A stretch of DNA of 27,529 nucleotides from NCBI GenBank assembly GCA_002337925.1, contig DDHB01000063.1, forward strand, positions 18,274 to 45,802. The letters run 5' to 3'. Of the stretch, positions 22,544 to 27,529 are shown piece by piece. The notes below the pieces were generated by a model. That model saw only the letters and a program-made list of their open reading frames with translations. It had not been told where the DNA came from and did no database searches. The stretch comes from Sporomusaceae bacterium UBA1887. Its GTDB lineage: Bacteria > Bacillota > Negativicutes > Sporomusales > DSM-15969. Positions within the stretch are counted from its first letter, which is position 1, and each line of letters opens with the position of its first letter. The position numbers were made by a program, and so were the translations under genes.

Positions 22544-23398
22544 ATGACTGAAGAAAAATATAATCTTCTTATTTCGGGTAATGAAGAAGCTTGGGACAAT
22601 GATTCATACATATTAGATTTAGACCGTTTTTTAGAGTATACAGAAAAGGACCTTAAAGCTAAATTTGGCAAGCTTGATATGAGTCTAATTAATGAGATAA
22701 AAACCTACCCAAGTATTTTTGCTTATGAAGATAGATGCGATAAGGATGCAAGCATGGGTTATATAACTGATGTTATAGTTCGACAGAATAAAATTAAAAT
22801 AATTATCCGAAAAGAAGACATAATTACTTTAGAAAACTTACGTAAACTTAAATTTGAGTTGGATATATCAGATTGGGAGTTTTCCAGAACGCATTGGGCA
22901 ATAAAGAAAGTAAATTTGTATGAAGAATTGCAATCTTTGTGTACAAATTTGAAACCTTTAAGTAAGCCAATTGATATTACTAAACAAATTTTTAATGTAG
23001 CATTTACATTTGCCGGGGAATCACGAAGTTTGGTTGAACAAGTCGTGCGAGAACTTGAAAAAATAATAGAAAAAGATAGCATTTTTTACGATAATAATTA
23101 TGTTAGTCAGCTAGCAAGGCCGTCGCTAGACACTCTTCTACAAGATATATATAAGAATCGATCAAAATTGATAGTAGTTTTTTTATGTAAAAAGTACCAA
23201 GAGAAAAAATGGTGTGGACTTGAATTTAGGGCTATTAAAGAATTGATAATGGAAAAAGAAATAAACAAAATTATGTATATACGATTAGATGACGGACAGG
23301 TTGACGGAGTATTTAAGACAGATGGTTACGTAGATGGGACGAAATTTACACCTAAAGAATTATCAAGGTTTATTAATGAGCGTATAAATCTTATTTAA
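22544..23398 (+). CDS. TIR-domain protein, likely defence effector
   Basis: A 284-residue protein. The C-terminal half (about 149-284) is a TIR domain of the group beginning VAFTFAGESRSLVEQVV; it has FYDNNYVSQL, the strand IVVFLCKKYQEKKW and the putative catalytic E227 in WCGLEFRA, then YVDGTKFTPKELSRFI. Such TIR domains cleave NAD+ or make cyclic ADP-ribose-type signals in antiphage systems. The N-terminal 145 residues include YPSIFAYE, MGYITDV and ELDISDWEFSRTHWAIKKVN, a module I associate from memory with similar TIR proteins; its role is unknown. AGAAGGAA precedes the start. The one-base gap from the XRE gene indicates coupling. Confidence 0.83.
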   Translation: MTEEKYNLLISGNEEAWDNDSYILDLDRFLEYTEKDLKAKFGKLDMSLINEIKTYPSIFAYEDRCDKDASMGYITDVIVRQNKIKIIIRKEDIITLENLRKLKFELDISDWEFSRTHWAIKKVNLYEELQSLCTNLKPLSKPIDITKQIFNVAFTFAGESRSLVEQVVRELEKIIEKDSIFYDNNYVSQLARPSLDTLLQDIYKNRSKLIVVFLCKKYQEKKWCGLEFRAIKELIMEKEINKIMYIRLDDGQVDGVFKTDGYVDGTKFTPKELSRFINERINLI

Positions 23399-23507
23399 GT
23401 TCTGTTTTACTCTATAGAGATGAACAGCAAGACTTACTAAAGAGATTTGCTAGTGTCACTGAATCCGTCCTTGTGACGTGATAGGACTAAAGGTGGTGGA
23501 CAGTGTT

Positions 23508-24308
23508 ATGAAGTTCTATAAATATTCACCGTGGAGCGGAAATAAAGGAGACTACACACGTGAAAACCTTCTTGAACATGCTGTATTCCTTGCAAGTCCC
23601 GAAGTTTTCAACGATCCATTTGACTTTAATCCTTCCTATGATTATAGTGCTACTTATCTAGAGAAAAAACAACATATTACCAAAGTCATTATGAGAGGGA
23701 AAGCATGTTCTAAAGCGAAAGCTGAGCGTGAAGCAATAAAAATTCTTCGCGGAAACCCAATATTCAAGGAACGTGATGGAGTTGCCCGCTTTGCGTGCGA
23801 AGATAAAGAAAACCTGCGTAAAGTAATGGGTGTATCTTGCTTTACAACAAAACCCGGAAACTCACCAATGTGGGCACACTATGCTGATAATCATCAAGGA
23901 GTTTGCTTAGAATGGGATTTTCCGGATATAGGGGAGCATTTTTATTTGCCAAAGGGAGTTGAAAAGGCTATCCCCTTAGTTCTTCAGCCAGTTACATATG
24001 CAAATGAACGTCCTGTAGTCCATATGTTTGATAACATGCAGGATGGTGGAGTACTAGCAGATGGTATAATTACAAAATCAACGGACTGGAAGTATGAAGA
24101 CGAATATCGACTTATCATGCCTGGGTATACAGGAAAAGTTTATTATTATCCATATATGTTATCAGGAATTATACTTGGATATAAAATGACGACTGAACAG
24201 GTAAAGGAAGTAAAAAAATTCATTAAAAAAATTAAGTTCCAGCCGAGATTATATAAAACACAATTGAGTGAACATAGTTTTGATTACGAAATTGTTCCGA
24301 TAGAATAG
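23508..24308 (+). CDS. DUF2971 domain protein
   Basis: A 266-residue protein with DUF2971 hallmarks: MKFYKYSPW at the start, VFLASPEVFNDPFDFN, VMGVSCFTTKPGNSPMWAHY, ADNHQGVCLEWDF, TDWKYEDEYRL, and SGIILGYKMT. The conserved Asp/Glu/His/Trp pattern looks enzymatic, but no activity is established to my knowledge. DUF2971 proteins are common in accessory and defence regions. The start at 23508 follows AAAGGTGGTG by nine to ten bases; an in-frame GTG at 23478 precedes that site and is rejected. The 109-base gap from the TIR gene has no terminator, so cotranscription is possible. Confidence 0.82.
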   Translation: MKFYKYSPWSGNKGDYTRENLLEHAVFLASPEVFNDPFDFNPSYDYSATYLEKKQHITKVIMRGKACSKAKAEREAIKILRGNPIFKERDGVARFACEDKENLRKVMGVSCFTTKPGNSPMWAHYADNHQGVCLEWDFPDIGEHFYLPKGVEKAIPLVLQPVTYANERPVVHMFDNMQDGGVLADGIITKSTDWKYEDEYRLIMPGYTGKVYYYPYMLSGIILGYKMTTEQVKEVKKFIKKIKFQPRLYKTQLSEHSFDYEIVPIE

Positions 24309-24490
24309 GATCTACGTATTCAATAATCTTGAACTGCTTATATAGCACCCCTTTTTGGCTTTAATTGGACATAATAGCTTGATATGTACAGGTGGGAGGA
24401 TAAAATACTCCTATTAGAAAACTAATTTTTCCCTGCAGAAAAAAATAAGATGTTGCGAGTAGTTCAGTAAATACAGTGTAAATTTAAAAG

Positions 24491-24515
24491 AAGGAATTTT
24501 ATGAATTTTATGTAA
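24491..24515 (+). other. Four-codon start-stop mini-ORF in the leader
   Basis: AAGGA (24491-24495), five bases, ATG at 24501, then Asn, Phe, Met and TAA at 24513. It ends 31 bases before the DUF6119-like start. It may be a leader ORF affecting downstream translation, or chance. Confidence 0.2.
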
Positions 24516-24546
24516 TATAGTCATAAAAAATCAAAAGGGTGAGAGC

Positions 24547-26313
24547 ATGGCTAAAAATAACATGCAGATCTCCATTTACTATATTGATCGTTCCTTATTC
24601 GAAATTAATGACTCAGAAGAAATTATTGCTAGAATTATAGCCCTGTACAATTCAAAGCAAAAGCATGAGGCTATGGTATTGCAGCCCAATAACATAGCTG
24701 GACTTGATAACCTTTCTCTCAAATTATATTACGGATCAAGAGTAACACAACCTAAGTGGGTCGATTTTTTTAAACCAATATTAACAGACAAGGCACCGAT
24801 GTTAAAGGCTAGAAATATGGAAGCATCATATGTAGCATTTTTTTATAATGATAAGCACATCTTTGCTTTAACTGGTGGTCAAGGTAATTTTGCAATACAG
24901 GATTATGTACATCCTTACTTTGGTATGGAAATTATTCAGCGTCTGATAACGGGGGATGTTCCGGTCATAAAGTCTATTCAGGAGCGTGGGCTAACCGGAA
25001 CTGTTTTGGCTAGTACTCGACATTTTCGATTTGATGCATCTTTAGCGGATGAAGAGGAATTTGGTCATTTATACCAGCAGGTTAAAGCAGAGTTGGATAA
25101 AAAGCTACTTGTTGAGAAACTAGGATTTTCTGAGGAAGATGCTAAAAGAAACGTCGGTTGTATTGCAAAAGCAGCTTTTCACATAAACAAATCAGTTACG
25201 ATTTCGTATATTAGTACTATTGTAACTAAGCTAAGTTTGCTATTAGGAGATAAGCCGAATTTTCAAATCAACAATGTACATTTTTTACCTAAAAAGAAAA
25301 ATAAAAAATTAATTGAAACACTTGAAAATCAAATTTATAATTCAATTTATAAAACATTCAATAGTTCGAAATTGGATGTTGAGTTTGATCTTTGTCATCC
25401 GGAGTTTGAAAAGTTTCTAGGCGCAGCCTCATATACTATTCATAAAACTAATTCGACAAAAAGCCAACTTGGTAATTTAGTGGAAGAACACGAGCATATT
25501 TGGTCAGAAATATTTAGATGTGTCGAGGATGAAAACGATACAATTGAAACGTTTAGGGATTATTTAGAGCGTATACGAATTAGAAGCTATGATACAGATG
25601 GTGTTCTTTTAACTGATGGATATCTCGTTAAGCACATAAATGGCGAAATACGTCATAATGATAAGGTCTATTTCGTTCTAGATAATCACTGGTATCAGCT
25701 TCAAGATGAATTTCTTTCTAAACTAAATGGAGAATGTAAAAAGGTTATTGATAGTTGTTTCAATAATGATATAGCTAATGTAATGTGGAATAAATCACCT
25801 GATGAGAATGCATATAACCAGCAATATTTTAGTCAGGATAATTGCATGGTGGTAGATAAGGTACTAGTACGAAATATAGAGTTATGTGATATATTAAAAG
25901 TTCACGAAGGGATTCTCTACTTAATTCATGTTAAACAAGGCTTCGGAAATACGACTCGAGATTTAACGTCGCAAATTGAAATTGCAGCAAAACAGGTATC
26001 GCAAATAATTAATTCAGGTAACTATAAACTAATTGAAGAACTTTATGAAAGTATTAAGAAAAAGCAAAAAAACAATGCTTATTTTAAAAAGGTAGCCCAT
26101 CAGACAGATGAAATCACTAAAGAAGAATTTATTCAAATATTTAAAAATAAAATTGTACTTTGCTTTGCATTCTATGATACCGGAATAACACAAAGGGATA
26201 TAAGAGACATTAATAAGTTTCGATCGAACATCGCAAAATATTCGGTGGTTCAGATGTATCGCAGGCTAAGATCAATAGAAATCCCCCTAATAATCTGTCA
26301 AATTAAAGATTAA
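24547..26313 (+). CDS. DUF6119 / TIGR04141-like sporadically distributed protein
   Basis: A 588-residue protein of the type annotated as TIGR04141 (sporadically distributed) or DUF6119, recognised from overall length and motifs such as VAFFYNDKHIFALTGGQGNF (95-114) and HFRFDASLADEEEF. Near the C-terminus, NIELCDILKVHEGILYLIHVKQGFG followed by SQIEIAAKQVSQ resembles a PD-(D/E)xK-type nuclease core (D...HVK), giving a possible nuclease function; this is inference from a short motif. The family is linked with mobile and defence regions. The start has AAGGGTGAG upstream, and a terminator follows, so this closes the transcription unit. Confidence 0.72.
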   Translation: MAKNNMQISIYYIDRSLFEINDSEEIIARIIALYNSKQKHEAMVLQPNNIAGLDNLSLKLYYGSRVTQPKWVDFFKPILTDKAPMLKARNMEASYVAFFYNDKHIFALTGGQGNFAIQDYVHPYFGMEIIQRLITGDVPVIKSIQERGLTGTVLASTRHFRFDASLADEEEFGHLYQQVKAELDKKLLVEKLGFSEEDAKRNVGCIAKAAFHINKSVTISYISTIVTKLSLLLGDKPNFQINNVHFLPKKKNKKLIETLENQIYNSIYKTFNSSKLDVEFDLCHPEFEKFLGAASYTIHKTNSTKSQLGNLVEEHEHIWSEIFRCVEDENDTIETFRDYLERIRIRSYDTDGVLLTDGYLVKHINGEIRHNDKVYFVLDNHWYQLQDEFLSKLNGECKKVIDSCFNNDIANVMWNKSPDENAYNQQYFSQDNCMVVDKVLVRNIELCDILKVHEGILYLIHVKQGFGNTTRDLTSQIEIAAKQVSQIINSGNYKLIEELYESIKKKQKNNAYFKKVAHQTDEITKEEFIQIFKNKIVLCFAFYDTGITQRDIRDINKFRSNIAKYSVVQMYRRLRSIEIPLIICQIKD

Positions 26314-26336
26314 TTATGTAATACAAAAACCTATTC

Positions 26337-26360
26337 CCCCTGCTGCGGCAGGGGCTTTTT
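26337..26360 (+). terminator. Terminator after the DUF6119-like gene
   Basis: CCCCTGC (26337-26343) pairs with GCAGGGG (26348-26354) around a 4-nt loop, followed by CTTTTT. It is 23 bases past the stop codon. Confidence 0.85.
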
Positions 26361-26361
26361 A

Positions 26362-26517
26362 TTCAATTACCGAATCTTATATAAAAGCGATAACTTTGAA
26401 AGCCCAATTCTCGAACATATTCTACAGGATAGAAGCGAAATAGAATTTGATAGGGCAGCTGCCCTAAGAGCAATAGCCAAGTATCAACTTGACTTACGCG
26501 CAAAAGAGGGCTCCTGA
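26362..26517 (+). pseudogene. Probable C-terminal remnant of an unknown gene
   Basis: An open frame without a start reads as plausible coding sequence: FESPILEHILQDRSEIEFD, then RAAALRAIAKYQLDLRAKEG and a TGA at 26515. It begins directly after the terminator, so its 5' part is missing. I cannot identify the family. It is probably a relic of the ancestral locus or of an earlier insertion. Confidence 0.4.
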
Positions 26518-26523
26518 ATAACT

Positions 26524-26574
26524 AAATGTACGAGTATTGTCTTAGACGTGCTCGCCCATTTAGGCGTAAACTAA
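26524..26574 (+). pseudogene. Short remnant related to the DUF362 N-terminus
   Basis: The frame reads SIVLDVLAHLG then stops. Bases 26544-26566 match 27103-27125 at 20 of 23 positions, and the three differences are all synonymous for DVLAHLG. That pattern indicates a decayed paralogue of the DUF362 coding sequence, not random similarity. Only about 12 codons are recognisable. Confidence 0.45.
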
Positions 26575-26637
26575 TCTTATATCCAGATCTTAACCTTGGT
26601 ATTTCATGCTACATTAGTTTGATTGGATGCGAAACGT

Positions 26638-27015
26638 ATGGAAAAAATATACAAGCCGTTACAAATCTTATCAGAAGACGAAATTGAACGTATATTGTTA
26701 GATGACAATATACAGGAATTAATAACTTTACCGTTGTCTGTTGGTGAAACCTTTCCACAATGGAAGGTTGCACAAGATTTGTGCATAAAATTATCCGAAT
26801 ATCCAGATCCTCGTGTTAGGGCTAATTCAATCCTTGGACTAGCATATATTGCCCGGACAAAAGGAAAGTTAGAAAAGTATATTGTTAAACCAGTAATATT
26901 TAGAGCTTTACGAGAAGAGACAGAATATAAATGGCGGATTATAGATGCGCTAAAAGATATTAACTTATTTATGGGGTGGAACATTGGTGCTAAGAAACTT
27001 AAATCTATCCCATAG
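26638..27015 (+). CDS. Small HEAT-repeat-like protein
   Basis: A 125-residue all-helical protein with a HEAT-like pattern: IYKPLQILSEDEIERILLDD, then LPLSVGETFPQWKVAQDLCI, DPRVRANSILGLAYIARTKG and EYKWRIIDALKDINLFMGWN. I recognise similar stand-alone proteins in Firmicutes, some annotated as HEAT-repeat or immunity-like. Function is unknown; such helical repeats bind proteins or nucleic acids. The ATG at 26638 is preferred over a TTG at 26623, though no strong ribosome-binding site is visible. It sits between gene fragments, suggesting a separately inserted cargo gene. Confidence 0.65.
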   Translation: MEKIYKPLQILSEDEIERILLDDNIQELITLPLSVGETFPQWKVAQDLCIKLSEYPDPRVRANSILGLAYIARTKGKLEKYIVKPVIFRALREETEYKWRIIDALKDINLFMGWNIGAKKLKSIP

Positions 27016-27037
27016 ATTTAAGAAGGAGGTACTTCTT

Positions 27038-27319
27038 ATGACCAAAGTAGCAGCCATCAAAGCCGATTCCTACGACCCACAAATAGTCCAGCAAGCCATA
27101 TCAGACGTGCTTGCTCACTTAGGCGGTATGTCGCAGTTTATACAGCCTGGTGATAGAGTATTAGTGAAGCCTAATATGCTGGAGGCGGTGGAAAAAGGTC
27201 TCTGTGTAACTACCGATCCGCTGATAGTTCTCTTGATACCTTTTCATATGCTTGATAGCATTGTCTGGAGTATAAGAGAATATTTCAGACATAAATTGGT
27301 GCCATGTACATTAAAGTAA
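27038..27319 (+). pseudogene. Truncated DUF362 (ferredoxin-like iron-sulfur) protein
   Basis: Starts after a perfect AAGGAGGT site: MTKVAAIKADSYDP, then SDVLAHLGGMSQFIQPGDRV and LVKPNMLEAVEKG, CVTTDP. That is the classic DUF362 N-terminus (PGDRVLxKPN). Similarity stops at about 27230 (after DPLIV), where the frame becomes an unrelated hydrophobic tail and ends at 27319; a full-length member usually runs to about 300 residues or more and carries iron-sulfur cysteine clusters, all missing here. It is a disrupted gene, with the break a candidate right-hand junction of the acquired region. Confidence 0.65.
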
Positions 27320-27529
27320 CACTTTATTTCCTTTGTATGAAAACAAGCTCGGAGTGTTTAAAGCCATATCCGGGCTATCTTTTTGACCGAAAGGAGCTGT
27401 TTGCTTTCAAATAAGTATCCTTTCTGGATACCATGGGGGAATTTGATAATTAGTAGGTGCTATTTCTGGCCTAATAGCAGAGCGGCGCTTGATGTAAGTA
27501 TGTCTCTATAGTGGTTGATATTATTGTAA
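27320..27529. other. Unassigned right end of the window
   Basis: No gene could be supported. Short open stretches exist (for example MKTSSECLKPYPGYLFDRKE from 27337 and a frame with KYPFWIPWGN further on), which may be pieces of one or more broken genes, but none has a ribosome-binding site or a recognised domain. Confidence 0.3.

Noticed and set aside
1..27529. CRISPR array, tRNA or rRNA genes
   Set aside because: No regularly spaced identical repeats and no cloverleaf or ribosomal RNA-like sequence were seen.

Overview
The window looks like chromosome of a low-to-moderate-GC Firmicute. AAGGAGG-type ribosome-binding sites precede most genes, there are many intrinsic terminators, and the protein families are typical of the group (CD3324-like, YvkC/Rph-like, HXXEE). 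A member of the Negativicutes, such as a Sporomusa/Pelosinus relative, is my best guess; that is inference from family mix, not a search.

Region 1 (about 1-13.7 kb) is resident chromosome rich in redox, electrophile and drug-handling genes. It holds a methyltransferase, a CD3324-like regulator, a DJ-1/PfpI protein coupled to a PLP aminotransferase, a small CPHC thiol-redox protein, a flavodoxin-like protein and a zinc formaldehyde/alcohol dehydrogenase. A minus-strand drug module follows: MarR regulator, 14-TM MFS exporter and a rifampin-phosphotransferase-like enzyme, with palindromic GTTAGAATTCTAAC sites at both control regions. A second MarR gene with its own palindrome (TTGTCA-N-TGACAA) sits upstream of itself and of an HXXEE membrane protein. 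A split-barrel flavoprotein, a second DJ-1/PfpI protein and a secreted protein with YDTR repeats complete it.

Region 2 (13.7-15.4 kb) contains unassigned hairpins, a promoter-to-terminator leader or sRNA, a GldA-like iron-type alcohol dehydrogenase that seems to lack a metal-site segment, and the first few dozen codons of a second iron-type alcohol dehydrogenase that breaks off near 15.41 kb.

Region 3 (about 15.4-27.2 kb) reads as an acquired, clearly more AT-rich defence island. A large serine recombinase lies near its left end, with an unrecognised 113-aa gene and a 57-aa divergent gene. It is followed by an OLD-family ATPase/TOPRIM nuclease plus UvrD-like helicase (Gabija-type), an XRE regulator and TIR protein separated by one base, a DUF2971 protein, a DUF6119/TIGR04141-like protein, a HEAT-like small protein, and broken remnants including two pieces related to the DUF362 N-terminus. 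The right edge is probably at or beyond 27.23 kb, where the second DUF362 piece loses similarity; the true att sites are not identified.

No tRNA, rRNA, CRISPR array or complete insertion sequence was seen. The most interesting parts are the defence island (especially XRE-TIR and DUF2971/DUF6119), the structured RNA candidates near 14 kb, and the two MarR circuits readable from their operators.
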